Part shown: piece by piece, positions 44,159 through 53,353 of the stretch
Numbering within the stretch: the first letter of the stretch is position 1
Layout of the letters: each line of letters opens with the position of its first letter
NCBI RefSeq assembly: GCF_001704635.1
Contig: NZ_MAXF01000038.1
Location: 232,213-296,212 of the forward strand
Source of the DNA: Streptomyces sparsogenes
GTDB lineage: Bacteria; Actinomycetota; Actinomycetes; Streptomycetales; Streptomycetaceae
Direction: 5' to 3'
Length of the DNA: 64,000 bases
Notes under the pieces: generated by a model
Told to the model about the DNA's origin: nothing
Databases searched by the model: none
What the model saw: the letters and a program-made list of their open reading frames with translations, nothing else
Made by a program: the position numbers and the translations under genes

Positions 44159-45505
44159 CTAAATCCTGGTCGCCGCGGGCGCCGAGCGCAGCCGGTGGGC
44201 GTCCCGGGCCGTGCCCGTGACCCCGGACAGGAAGCCCTGGGCGCGCGGCGAGGCGTCGCTCCTCAGCCAGGCGGGGTCCACATCGCAGACGGCGACCTTG
44301 ACCCCGGTGCCCGCGAGCGCGAGCGGAAGCGTGTGCACCACGGTCGACGGGAAGCTCACGATCGTGTGGCCGATGGGGCCGCGGCGGGCTATCAGCTCCA
44401 GCGGCAGCTCCGGTCGTACGACCTCGAGGCCGATCCCGGCCGCGACCCGGTGGAGCTTCTCGGCGCTCTCGCGGCGGTGCGCGAAGTAGCGGGTCGCCCC
44501 GTGCGTACGGGCCAGGGCCGCGACCGCCTCCAGGTAGCGCTCCAGGTCGACCACCCCGGTCTCCACCAGGGAGGTGCCGACCAGGTCGGTGCCGCGGGTG
44601 AGGCGGGGCGGGCCGAAGCGGGCCCGGGTCCAGGCGAAGGAGTTGGCCGTGACGGTCACCCCGGCGGGGGGCTCGACGGGCATCGAGCTGAACACCTCGA
44701 CCCGCCGGTCGCCGCCCGGGGTGAGCCGGCGGCGCGCGGTGGCGGACACCGGTGCGAAGACCATCTCGCGCGCCCCCCGGCCGGTGCCGCGCCGGTGCCA
44801 GCGCACCAGCGGCTCCCCGCTGGCCAGTTGGGAGACGAACTCCATGGTGGCCGTGCCGTCGTCGACGACGACCAGGTCCTGGGCGCGGGTCAGCGTCAGC
44901 AGCAGCTGCACATAGCGCGAGAACGGGTCGCCGATGACGATCCGCCCGGCGCGGCGCAGCGGGCCGCGCAGCCCCCCGATCGTCTTCAGCGGCGCGCCCG
45001 CCCCGCCGCGCGCGTCCTCCCACCGCACGGTGATGCCCTCGTCCCGCGCCAGCTCCGCCATGCGGCGCAGCTGACCGCGCGTCATCGGGTCGTGCGGCGA
45101 GAGCACCACGACCGTCAGCCCGGCGGCCCCGAGCCCGGCGGCCCCGAGCCCTCCGGGTGCCCCGGGCCCTTCCGGCGCCCCGAGCCCTCCTGGCGCCCCG
45201 AGTCCTCCGGGTGCCCCGAGCCCTTCCGGCGTGCTCGGCGACGGGCGGCCCCCGGGCGCCACGCCGGCGGCCTGTTCAGGGCTCGGATCGCCTCCCCCGT
45301 CCGCATACGCCCACTCCAGGACGTTCAGCAGCTGGACCGGGCTCTCGACGAAGGCGAGGGTGGCCCCGGCTTCGGGGCCCGCGGGCCCCTCGGGACGCTT
45401 CGCGCCGTCCCGGGACAGGGCCCGGAAGCGGCGGGCGGCCACTGAGGAGTCACGGGGACCCGCCGCTTCCGGGCATGGGCCGGGCTGACCGGCCGGTGAG
45501 TTCAC
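44159..45505 (-). CDS. Putative nonulosonic-acid (sialyl)transferase-like protein
   Basis: 448 residues. After a 45-residue variable start, ATLAFVESPVQLLNVLEWAY resembles the N-terminus of polysialyl/lipooligosaccharide sialyltransferases. GRIVIGDPFSRYVQLLL, LVVVDDGTATMEFVS (acidic D-D-G motif), RYFAHRRESAEKLHRVA and STVVHTLPLAL follow, the last corresponding to the nucleotide-binding HP/S motifs. Residues about 80-130 are an inserted Gly/Ala/Pro repeat (GLGAPGG units). It heads away from the polysialyltransferase-like gene but belongs to the same cluster, 21 bp downstream of the NeuB gene. Probably transfers Kdn-like residues to a cell-wall polymer (inference). Confidence 0.75.
   Translation of the reverse strand: MNSPAGQPGPCPEAAGPRDSSVAARRFRALSRDGAKRPEGPAGPEAGATLAFVESPVQLLNVLEWAYADGGGDPSPEQAAGVAPGGRPSPSTPEGLGAPGGLGAPGGLGAPEGPGAPGGLGAAGLGAAGLTVVVLSPHDPMTRGQLRRMAELARDEGITVRWEDARGGAGAPLKTIGGLRGPLRRAGRIVIGDPFSRYVQLLLTLTRAQDLVVVDDGTATMEFVSQLASGEPLVRWHRRGTGRGAREMVFAPVSATARRRLTPGGDRRVEVFSSMPVEPPAGVTVTANSFAWTRARFGPPRLTRGTDLVGTSLVETGVVDLERYLEAVAALARTHGATRYFAHRRESAEKLHRVAAGIGLEVVRPELPLELIARRGPIGHTIVSFPSTVVHTLPLALAGTGVKVAVCDVDPAWLRSDASPRAQGFLSGVTGTARDAHRLRSAPAATRI
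45115..45245. repeat. Repetitive GC-rich tract within the transferase gene
   Basis: Irregular tandem repeats of CCCCGAGYCCTCCGG/CGGCGCC type, about 18-30 bp per unit and in frame, encode the GLGAPGG/GPGAPGG run. Homologous transferases elsewhere are not expected to have it. It is a likely site of copy-number change. Confidence 0.6.
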
Positions 45506-45526
45506 GGCAGACGGCTCCTTGGCCCC

Positions 45527-46474
45527 TCAGACCCCGACCGGTTCGCGCTCGGCGCTCTGGTCCGCGCCGGCCTCGCCCTCGGCGACGACGCCCGCGACGC
45601 GGCGCAGCTTCTTCATCGGCCCCAGCTCGCTCTCGTAGACCTTCTTGACGCCGTCGCCCAGCGACTCCTCGATGGTGCGGATGTCGCGGACCAGGCGCTG
45701 AAGGCCCTGCGGCTCGACCGAGGCGGCCTGGTCGGAGCCCCACATGGCGCGGTCCAGGGTGATGTGGCGCTCGATGAAGGTCGCGCCGAGCGCGACGGCG
45801 GCGAGGGTGGTCTGGAGACCGGTCTCGTGGCCCGAGTAGCCGATCGGCACGTTCGGGTACTCCGCCTGGAGCGTGTTGATCACGCGCAGGTTCAGCTCCT
45901 CGGCCTTGGCCGGGTACGTCGAGGTGGCGTGGCAGAGCAGGATGTTCTCGCTGCCCAGCACCTCCACCGCATGGCGGATCTGCTTGGGGGTGGACATGCC
46001 GGTCGACAGGATGATCGTGCGGCCGGTCGCGCGCAGGGCGCGCAGCAGCTCGTCGTCGGTCAGCGAGGCGGAGGCCACCTTGTGCGCGGGCACGTCGAAC
46101 TTCTCCAGGAAGGCGACGGCCTCGGTGTCCCAGGGGGAGGCGAACCAGGCGATGCCGCGCTTCTCGCAGTGCTCGTCGATCGCGCGGTACTCGTCCTCGC
46201 CGAACTCGACGCGGTGCCGGTAGTCGATGTAGGTCATCCGGCCCCAGGGGGTGTCCCGCTCGATGTCCCACTGGTCACGCGGGGTGCAGATCTCCGGGGT
46301 GCGCTTCTGGAACTTGACCGCGTCACAGCCGGCGTCGGCGGCAACGTCGATCAGCTTGAACGCGTTCTCCAGGTCGCCGTTGTGGTTGATGCCGATCTCA
46401 CCTGTGACGTAGACCGGGTGGCCGGGGCCGACGATCTTGTCGCCGAGCGTACGGAGGCGATTGTTGGAGCTCAC
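45527..46474 (-). CDS. N-acetylneuraminate synthase family protein (NeuB-like, probable Kdn/nonulosonate synthase)
   Basis: 315 residues of the NeuB barrel, condensing phosphoenolpyruvate with a hexose-type aldehyde. VYVTGEIGINHNGDLENAFKLIDVAADAGCDAVKFQKRTPE, FASPWDTEAVAFLEKF and KVASASLTDDELLRA carry conserved residues. LSTGMSTPKQIRHAV, CHATSTYPAKAEELNLRVI, GYSGHETGLQTTLAAVALGATFIERHITLDR and GSDQAAS do too. The SAF (antifreeze-like) C-terminal domain of most NeuB proteins is missing; the tail is short and acidic. It is one base from the CMP-transferase gene. Kdn-type product is inferred from the known teichulosonic acid of Streptomyces. Confidence 0.9.
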   Translation of the reverse strand: MSSNNRLRTLGDKIVGPGHPVYVTGEIGINHNGDLENAFKLIDVAADAGCDAVKFQKRTPEICTPRDQWDIERDTPWGRMTYIDYRHRVEFGEDEYRAIDEHCEKRGIAWFASPWDTEAVAFLEKFDVPAHKVASASLTDDELLRALRATGRTIILSTGMSTPKQIRHAVEVLGSENILLCHATSTYPAKAEELNLRVINTLQAEYPNVPIGYSGHETGLQTTLAAVALGATFIERHITLDRAMWGSDQAASVEPQGLQRLVRDIRTIEESLGDGVKKVYESELGPMKKLRRVAGVVAEGEAGADQSAEREPVGV

Positions 46475-47725
46475 TTAAGACAGTTCCTTTCCGAGAATCC
46501 ACGAGGCGATCTCGCGGATCGCACCGTCCCCTCCGGGCGTGGAGGTGACCGCGCGTGCGGCGCCGCGCACGACGTCGTGCGCACCGGCGACCGCCACGGG
46601 CCAGCCGACGAGGCCGAAGCACGGGAGGTCGTTGACGTCGTTGCCGACATAGAGCACGCGCTCAGGCGCGATGCCCTGCTCCTCGCACCACTGCTTCAGC
46701 GCGAGGTCTTTCCGGTCGATGCCGTGCAGCACGGGGACCCGCAGCTTGCGGGCGCGTGCGGCGACGACCGGGTTCTGCTCCGTGGACAGGATCAGCAGCG
46801 CCAGCTCAGCGCGGCGCAGGGCGGCGATCCCGAGCCCGTCGCCGCGGTGCACGGCGACGAGTTCGCGTCCTTCGGAGTCGATCAGCACCCTGTCGTCGGT
46901 CTGGGTGCCGTCGAAGTCGAGTACCACCGCGTCGATGTCGTCGCGGGTGGGGAGTGCGCCGGGGCGCGGGGCGTCGAGGAGCGGCGCGAGGGCGCGGGCG
47001 CGCGCCAGGTCGTGCGGGTCGTCGATCTCCAGGACGCGGGCGGCGTCGGTGCGTATCAGCGCGGTGCGGCCGAAGAAGCGGTGCCGCTCGGCGCGGAACC
47101 CGTCCACCCGCATGGCGTACGCGGCGCCGGTCTCCAGCAGGTCCTGCGGGCGGTCCTGGCGGCGCGGCCGGTACGACTTGTCGTGGTTGACGCCGTACCC
47201 GCCGCCGGCCGCCTCTCCCGTCGCGCCGGCCGTGTCGGCGACGTCGGCCGTGCCCTCGTCCATCCCGACTTCGGCGTCCCGCCAGACGAAGCCGTGGAAC
47301 GGGGCGACGGTCAGCGCGGTGTCCGCGCCGTCGTCCAGCACCGCCCCGGCGACGCCGTCCACGTCCTCGCGGGCGATGAACGGGCTGGTGCACTGCACCA
47401 GCAGCACGACCTCCGCGGTGATCCCGTGCGTCGCCTCGTACGCGTCGAGCGCGTGCAGCACGGCGGCCTCGCTGGTCGCGGTGTCCCCCGCGATGGCGGG
47501 CGGCCGCTGCACGACCTCCGCGCCCGCGCCGCGGGCCACGGCGGCGATGCCCGGGTCGTCCGTGGAGACCACCACGTCCGTCACCCGGCGGCTGGCCAGG
47601 CACTCCCGGACGGCGCGCGCGACCAGCGGCACGCCCCCCACGGCGGCGAGGTTCTTGGCGGGCACGCCCTTCGAGCCGCCACGGGCGGGGATCACGGCGA
47701 CCACGCGCCGGTCGGAGGGGGACAT
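46475..47725 (-). CDS. Fused CMP-nonulosonate cytidylyltransferase / KdsC-like HAD phosphatase
   Basis: 416 residues. The N-terminal domain (1-250) is an acylneuraminate cytidylyltransferase: VVAVIPARGGSKGVPAKNL, VVVSTDDPGIAAVA and VLLVQCTSPFIAREDVDG. The C-terminal domain (about 255-416) is a HAD phosphatase with VLDFDGTQTDDRVLIDSEG, LSTEQNPVVAARARKL, KQWCEEQGI and YVGNDVNDLPCFGLVG. In this motif a Gln replaces the usual aliphatic residue of DFDGT-LTD. The pair could dephosphorylate a nonulosonate-9-phosphate made by the adjacent NeuB and then make the CMP sugar. Confidence 0.9.
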   Translation of the reverse strand: MSPSDRRVVAVIPARGGSKGVPAKNLAAVGGVPLVARAVRECLASRRVTDVVVSTDDPGIAAVARGAGAEVVQRPPAIAGDTATSEAAVLHALDAYEATHGITAEVVLLVQCTSPFIAREDVDGVAGAVLDDGADTALTVAPFHGFVWRDAEVGMDEGTADVADTAGATGEAAGGGYGVNHDKSYRPRRQDRPQDLLETGAAYAMRVDGFRAERHRFFGRTALIRTDAARVLEIDDPHDLARARALAPLLDAPRPGALPTRDDIDAVVLDFDGTQTDDRVLIDSEGRELVAVHRGDGLGIAALRRAELALLILSTEQNPVVAARARKLRVPVLHGIDRKDLALKQWCEEQGIAPERVLYVGNDVNDLPCFGLVGWPVAVAGAHDVVRGAARAVTSTPGGDGAIREIASWILGKELS

Positions 47726-47808
47726 GGCGGCTCCTTCAGTGCCTTCTGCGGCTTCTGCGCCTTGGGGGTTCTGGGGTGCGGGGCGGGCGGCCGCCGGCAG
47801 TGCGCCAC

Positions 47809-49170
47809 TCACAGCTCGCCCATCCGGCGGATCACCGGCGCCACCCGCTGGACGCCGTGCCGGTAGGCGCCGCGCGCAGCCTCCCGCATGGTGTTGCGCA
47901 CGACCCGCCGCAACCCGCTGACCTGCGCCGCCTCCCCGGCCGACGCGCCCGGCCGGGGCCGGCCGTCCGGCTCGAAGCCGTACCGGGCGAGCCGCGCGGG
48001 CAGATAGCCGGGCGCGGTGGTCCGCGTGTAGTAGGGGGCCAGCGGCGGCAGTTCGTCCGCCGCGGCCAGCTCGGCGACCCGCTGCCGCGCCGCGTCGAAC
48101 GCCTTCTCGTACGCGCCGTCGGCCGCCACGCCCTGGCGGCTCACCCACTCGGGGTCCGGCTCGGGCAGATGGCCCGCGTCGAGCTGGTCCCAGGAGGCGA
48201 GGCAGCCGGAGCCGAGGAAGTGGTGGTTGCCCAGCACCTCGCGCACCCCGAGATCGGTGAGCACGGCGGTCGGGATGCCGCGGTGCAGGGACTCCAGGGC
48301 GGCCGTGGAGCTGACCGTGACCAGCAGGTCCGTGGTGTCCAGGACCTCGCCCATGTTCCCGTAGGCGAGGCGGAAGTTCTTCGGCACGTCGTCGCCGAGC
48401 CTGCCGACCAGCTTCTGGTACGGCAGCTCCTCGATGTGGGTGGTGTGCTCCCCGGGCTTGCTGCGCAGCTTGACCAGCACCTCGCGGTCCGGGTGTGCCC
48501 GGGCGTGCTGCACGGCGCGGCGCAGCAGGTACATCCGGTCGGCCCGGTTGTCCGGGACGGACGGCTGGACGGCGAAGACCACGGTGCCGCCGGGGTGGGC
48601 GCGCCGCTCGCGCGCCTTCTCGTCGTACGGGGCGCCGCCGAGGAACGGCAGCGCGCACTCCACGACGCTGTCCGCCGAGGCGCCGACACCGGTGTAGACG
48701 TCGCGGAACCGCTCGGCGTCATGGCGGGAGTTGGCGAGCACCACGTCCGCGCCGTGCCGCAGCAGCAGGCCGTCGGCGAGCTTCTCGTAGACCACGCCGA
48801 CATAGCCGGTGACCACGACCGGGCGGCGCGCGGCGCCCTCCCAGGCGCGGGCGAGGCCGTGCAGCATGGCCTGGACGGCGCCGCCGACCAGGGAGAGCAC
48901 GATCACGTCGTACCGCTCCCGGTCCACCGCCGAGACGAACTCGACGCCCGTCACCTCGCGCAGCGAGTCCGCGCGCACCCCGACCTCGGCCAGCTGGCGG
49001 ACCGTGGGCGTCGCCCGGCCGCGCAGCAGGAAGCCGTCCATGCGGCGGGGGGAGGCGGAGTCCAGGTCCTCCGGTACGAGGCGGTGCGCGGTGAGCGCGC
49101 CCCATTTCCACCGGGTGTCGGAGTCCGCCAGCACGGCGACTCGCAGCGGAGAATTGGTAGGTGAGGGCAC
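47809..49170 (-). CDS. DUF6716-type putative glycosyltransferase
   Basis: About 453 residues from the GTG giving VPSPTNSPLRVAVLADSDTRWKWGAL. The start LRVAVLADSDTRWKWGALTAHRL is the hallmark of this Streptomyces family, followed by VIVLSLVGGAVQAMLHGLARAW, VVVTGYVGVVYEKLADGLLLRHGADVVLANS and TTDLLVTVSSTAALESLHRGIP, which suggest a GT-B fold with a CDP/UDP site. It probably adds a sugar during glycopolymer synthesis. It lies 84 bp upstream of the cytidylyltransferase gene. A GTG at 49212 would add 14 residues. Confidence 0.82.
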   Translation of the reverse strand: MPSPTNSPLRVAVLADSDTRWKWGALTAHRLVPEDLDSASPRRMDGFLLRGRATPTVRQLAEVGVRADSLREVTGVEFVSAVDRERYDVIVLSLVGGAVQAMLHGLARAWEGAARRPVVVTGYVGVVYEKLADGLLLRHGADVVLANSRHDAERFRDVYTGVGASADSVVECALPFLGGAPYDEKARERRAHPGGTVVFAVQPSVPDNRADRMYLLRRAVQHARAHPDREVLVKLRSKPGEHTTHIEELPYQKLVGRLGDDVPKNFRLAYGNMGEVLDTTDLLVTVSSTAALESLHRGIPTAVLTDLGVREVLGNHHFLGSGCLASWDQLDAGHLPEPDPEWVSRQGVAADGAYEKAFDAARQRVAELAAADELPPLAPYYTRTTAPGYLPARLARYGFEPDGRPRPGASAGEAAQVSGLRRVVRNTMREAARGAYRHGVQRVAPVIRRMGEL

Positions 49171-49357
49171 GTCGCTGACGCTAGGAAGCGATTTCGATTC
49201 GCGGCCCAACACAGGAGCAACAAAGGGTTAACAGCACATCGCCGATTGGAGAATCGGCTGCTCAGCGCGGCTGGTTAACCGTCCTGACGTTCTTCGTTCA
49301 CCTTTACGTACACCCCTCGTCAAGACGAATGCCAGACGGCGACCTACCGTCACGCGA

Positions 49358-50332
49358 GTGGTTAAGCTCTCCGTCATCGTGCCGTTCTACAACGTGCAGA
49401 CCTATGCCCCCGATACGCTGCGAAGTCTGCGCGCGAACGCGCGCGACGACTTCGAATTCATTCTCGTCGACGACTGCGCCACCGACGGGACGCCGGAGAT
49501 CCTGGAGCGCGCCGAGCGCGACCTTCCGGGGGCCGTCTACGTACGGCACGAGCAGAACGGCGGGCTCGCCACCGCGCGCAACACGGGCCTGGACGCGGCC
49601 CGGGGCGAGTACCTCACCTTCCTCGACGGCGACGACTGGCTCGCGCCTGGCTACTACGAGCAACTGCTCGCCTCGATCGAGGAGTTGGACTGCGACTTCG
49701 TCCGCACCGACCACGTCCAGTGCACCGGGCGGGCGCGCTCCATCCACCGCGTGCCGCACGGCCGCCGGGGCGTCGTGATGAACCCGCGCGACGCCATCCT
49801 CCCCGCCGACCGCTCCACCTCCGTGGACTACGCCTTCGCGTGGGCGGGCATCTACCACCGCCGCCTGCTCGACCAGGGCCTGCTGCACTTCACCCACGGG
49901 CTGCGCACCGCCGAGGACCGGCCGTGGATCTGGAAGCTGCACCGGGAGGCCGGCTCCTTCGCGGTAGTCGGCCTGCTCGGCGTCTTCTACCGGCGCGGCG
50001 TCGCCTCCTCGCTGACCCAGATCGGCGACGTACGGCAACTCGACTTCATTCGCGCATTCGATCAGGTAATCGAGGAAACGGCCCGGGACCGGGACGCGGA
50101 CACGCTTCTCCCGAAGGCCGTCCGCACCTATTGCGCGATCATTTCCCATCATCTCGGCAACATCGAAAGGTTCGAGCCGACCGTGGCCAGGAAACTGCGT
50201 TCCATGTCCGCGGCCGCGCTGAAGCGCATGCCACAGGACGTACTGAAAGAAGCGCTGGACTCGATGGACCACGAGCGCGCGGCCCGGCTGCGCCGGCTCA
50301 AGCGCCGCGCGGGGACGGAGGTGGCGGCCTGA
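49358..50332 (+). CDS. Family 2 glycosyltransferase
   Basis: 324 residues of the GT-A fold. MVKLSVIVPFYNVQTYAPDTLRSL and FEFILVDDCATDGTPEI start the nucleotide-sugar site. NGGLATARNTGLDAARGEYLTFLDGDDWLAPGYYE carries the metal-binding DGD motif, and HGLRTAEDRPWIWKLH holds the catalytic acid region. GTG start with a -10-like TACCGT about seven bases upstream, so possibly leaderless. It is divergent from the DUF6716 gene and overlaps the next gene (TGATG). Confidence 0.9.
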   Translation: MVKLSVIVPFYNVQTYAPDTLRSLRANARDDFEFILVDDCATDGTPEILERAERDLPGAVYVRHEQNGGLATARNTGLDAARGEYLTFLDGDDWLAPGYYEQLLASIEELDCDFVRTDHVQCTGRARSIHRVPHGRRGVVMNPRDAILPADRSTSVDYAFAWAGIYHRRLLDQGLLHFTHGLRTAEDRPWIWKLHREAGSFAVVGLLGVFYRRGVASSLTQIGDVRQLDFIRAFDQVIEETARDRDADTLLPKAVRTYCAIISHHLGNIERFEPTVARKLRSMSAAALKRMPQDVLKEALDSMDHERAARLRRLKRRAGTEVAA

Positions 50333-51738
50333 TGTCCGCCTTCTCCAGCCCCCGTAAGCGGACGCAGATCTTCCTTGCCTCCACGCTCTACGGCGTCGCC
50401 ACGATCGCCGCCGCCCTCGACGCGGACCGCATCGGCCCGGCCGACCGCCGCCTGCTGCTGGTCAGCAACAACGCCGCCACGCCCGAGACCACGCCCTCCC
50501 TCGACGAGATGCCCGGCTTCGAGCGGCTGCGCGGCCGCTTCGACCGCGTGCTGTCCTGGAACGAGACGATCAGCCCCTTCCACCCCGGCGGCTGGTCCCC
50601 GCGCGTCGACGACGCCCCGCTGTGGGAGCGCCATCTGCGGCTGCTGTGGAACCTGGGCGACGACGACATCGAGATCGTCCTGGAGTCCATCCAGGTCAAC
50701 CCGGCCATGGCGATCGCCAACGTCTTCCAGGGCGCGCCCATCGACGTCTACGCCGACGGGCTGATGAGCTACGGCCCCACCCGCAACAAGCTCGACCCGC
50801 TGATCGGCACCCGCGTCCGCCGCCTCCTCCACCTCGACCTCGTCCCCGGCCTGCGGCCGCTGCTGCTCACCGAGTTCGGTGTGGAGGCGGAGATCGTCCC
50901 GACGGACGTCTTCACCAAGGTGCTCGCCGAGATCGCCGACGCCGCCCCGCGCACCGTCGCCTCCGCCAGCGAGCGGATCGCCACCGGCGTGGGCCCGGCC
51001 CTGATGCTCGGCCAGTACCTCTCCGCGCTCGACATCCTCACCCCGCAGGAGGAGGAAGAGCTGCACGTGCGGATGTTGCGCGGCGCCGTGGCCCTCGGCC
51101 ACCGCAGCGTCGTGTTCAAGCCGCACCCCACCGCGCCGGCCCGCTGGTCGCGGATGCTGGAGAAGAAGGCCGCGGAGCTGGGCGCCGAGCTGACCATCAT
51201 GGACACGCCCGTCCTCGCCGAGGTGCTGTACCAGCGGATGTCCCCGGCCCTGGTCATCGGCTGCTTCTCCACCGCGCTGCTCACCGCGAGCGTCTTCTAC
51301 GGGCTGCCGGTGGCCCGGATCGGCACCGAGGTGCTGCTGGAGCGGCTCACCCCTTACCAGAACAGCAACCGCATGCCGGTCACCATCGTCGACGCGCTGC
51401 TGCCCGACCTGGAGGACCACCAGGCCGTCGCCGCCTGGACCCCGCCCACGGACGAGCGCACGGGGCAGCGGCTGACCGGGCTGGTCACGGCCGTCGGCTT
51501 CGCCATGCAGGCCAAGATCTACCCGTCGCTGCGCCCCGCCGCAGAGCGCTATCTGACCTCACATCTGGACGCGAACACCTGGCGCTACTTCAAGCGGCGC
51601 CGCCTGACCGCGCTGGCCCTGCCCGGCGCGGTCCCGTCCCAGCTCGCGTTCATCCCGCGCAACGAGACCGTACGCCGCGTCGCCCGGCGGGCGCGCGCGC
51701 TCAAGCGGTCGGCGCTGAAGCGGGCCGCCACGGGGTGA
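50332..51738 (+). CDS. Alpha-2,8-polysialyltransferase family protein
   Basis: 468 residues. RTQIFLASTLYGVATIAAALD, VLESIQVNPAMAIANVFQG, DVYADGLMSYGPTRNKLD (acidic DG motif), GHRSVVFKPHPTAPARWSRML (His-Pro motif) and CFSTALLTASVFYGLPVARIG (Ser motif) match bacterial polysialyltransferases. It would polymerise CMP-activated nonulosonic acid into the wall polymer (teichulosonic acid-like, inferred). It overlaps the preceding glycosyltransferase gene. Confidence 0.88.
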   Translation: MSAFSSPRKRTQIFLASTLYGVATIAAALDADRIGPADRRLLLVSNNAATPETTPSLDEMPGFERLRGRFDRVLSWNETISPFHPGGWSPRVDDAPLWERHLRLLWNLGDDDIEIVLESIQVNPAMAIANVFQGAPIDVYADGLMSYGPTRNKLDPLIGTRVRRLLHLDLVPGLRPLLLTEFGVEAEIVPTDVFTKVLAEIADAAPRTVASASERIATGVGPALMLGQYLSALDILTPQEEEELHVRMLRGAVALGHRSVVFKPHPTAPARWSRMLEKKAAELGAELTIMDTPVLAEVLYQRMSPALVIGCFSTALLTASVFYGLPVARIGTEVLLERLTPYQNSNRMPVTIVDALLPDLEDHQAVAAWTPPTDERTGQRLTGLVTAVGFAMQAKIYPSLRPAAERYLTSHLDANTWRYFKRRRLTALALPGAVPSQLAFIPRNETVRRVARRARALKRSALKRAATG

Positions 51739-51910
51739 GCCGGGGGCGGGGACACATCGGACGGCTTTTGAGCGAGCGACGAGTGCGAAGGAACGGGAAC
51801 GGCGCGATGACCACGGGCAGAGAGCTGGGCCGAATACGCCCACCGCGGCGAATACCCCGGGAGGGCGACGGGGCGATACGGAACGGGGAGACGCGGAACG
51901 GGGTGGGCGC

Positions 51911-53290
51911 ATGACCGCGACCGCCGGCGCGCCGGCCACCCCGTCCGCCGCCCCGTCCGCCACCCCGCCCACCGGCCCGGCGACCGGCCCCGGCAGCGGC
52001 CCGAGCGGGCACCCCGGCGGCGGCCCGGCCGACGCGGTGGGTGACATGGTGGGCGACGCGGGCCCGATACCCTCCGCGCCCCCAGCCTCCTCCGCGTCCC
52101 CCGCACCCCCCGCGCCCCCCACCGTCGCTGTCCCCCTGCCCCCCGCCCTCCCCCAGACCCCCGCGTCCCCGTCCGCCTCCGTCACCGCCTCGGCCCCCGC
52201 CGCCGAGGGCTCGCGCCCCGCCCGGCGCGGGCCCGTACGCCTCCGCGCGCTGGACGGGCTGCGGCTGCTCGCCGCGCTCATGGTCGCCGCGTACCACTAC
52301 GGCGGCCGGGACGGGGAGATCAGCCAGGCCTGGGGCACCTCGCCCCGCGAGCAGTTCCCCACCGCCTCCAGCTACTTCGCGTACGGCTGCCTCGGCGTCC
52401 AGATCTTCTTCGTCATCAGCGGCTTCGTGATCTGCATGAGCGGCTGGGGGCGCCCGCTGCGCTCCTTCTTCGCCTCCCGCGTCTCCCGGCTCTACCCCGC
52501 CTACTGGGCCGCGATCCTCATCATCACCGCCGTCTTCGCGCTGCCCTGGGTCGCGTACAAGTCGGTCTCGCCCAGCGACACCCTGGTCAACCTCACCATG
52601 CTCCAGCAGCCCCTCGGCGCGGACCGGGTCCTGGGCGTGTGCTGGACGCTGTGGGCCGAGCTGCGCTTCTACGCCCTCTTCGCGCTCTTCGTCGTCCTCC
52701 CGGGCGCCAACCGTCAGCGCGTCGTGCTCTTCTGCGCCGTGTGGACCCTCGGCGCGGCCCTCGCGGAGGCCGCGAACCAGCCGCTGCTCGACCTGGTGCT
52801 GATGCCCGAGTACGCCCCGTACTTCATCGGCGGCATCGGCCTCTACCTGATCCACCGCTACGGCCACGACGCACTCGCCTGGGGCATCGTCGGCATCAGC
52901 TTCCTCATCGGCCAGCACTACGCGGTGGCCCGGCTGTGGCACGCGCCGAATCCTTCCTTCTTCTCCTACCGCCCGGCGATCGGCATCGTGGCCGTCGTGG
53001 CCTTCGGCTATCTGGCCGTCGCCCTGATCGCCCTGGGGAAGTTCCAGTGGGCCAACTGGCGCTGGCTGACGCTGGCGGGCGCGCTCACCTACCCCTTCTA
53101 CCTGGTCCATGAGCACCTCGGCTGGGTGGTCGTGGGAGTGCTCCACCGCGAGCTTGGGCTCCCCTCGTACGCCACCCTGGCCCTCACGATCCTGCTGATG
53201 CTGGGGCTCGCCTGGCTGCTCTACCGCTTCGTGGAGCAACGGCTCACGCCCGTCATCAAGAAGTCGCTGACGGCGGTCCGGGTGCGCTGA
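51911..53290 (+). CDS. Acyltransferase family 3 (integral membrane)
   Basis: 459 residues. The first 105 are a Pro/Ala/Ser low-complexity run. From about 110, RALDGLRLLAALMVAAYHYGGRDGE starts the acyltransferase 3 domain with the conserved His, and GCLGVQIFFVISGFVICMSGWG and FFASRVSRLYPAYWAAI are the second and third motifs. About ten membrane helices follow, ending RFVEQRLTPVIKKSL. It probably acetylates the wall glycopolymer on the outer face. Separated from the polysialyltransferase gene by 172 bp. The ATG was chosen as first usable start. Confidence 0.88.
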   Translation: MTATAGAPATPSAAPSATPPTGPATGPGSGPSGHPGGGPADAVGDMVGDAGPIPSAPPASSASPAPPAPPTVAVPLPPALPQTPASPSASVTASAPAAEGSRPARRGPVRLRALDGLRLLAALMVAAYHYGGRDGEISQAWGTSPREQFPTASSYFAYGCLGVQIFFVISGFVICMSGWGRPLRSFFASRVSRLYPAYWAAILIITAVFALPWVAYKSVSPSDTLVNLTMLQQPLGADRVLGVCWTLWAELRFYALFALFVVLPGANRQRVVLFCAVWTLGAALAEAANQPLLDLVLMPEYAPYFIGGIGLYLIHRYGHDALAWGIVGISFLIGQHYAVARLWHAPNPSFFSYRPAIGIVAVVAFGYLAVALIALGKFQWANWRWLTLAGALTYPFYLVHEHLGWVVVGVLHRELGLPSYATLALTILLMLGLAWLLYRFVEQRLTPVIKKSLTAVRVR

Positions 53291-53353
53291 CCCGCGAGGC
53301 GTCCCCGGGCCCGGCGTCCCGGGCCCGGGCGTTCCCGGCCTCGGCGTCCCGGC

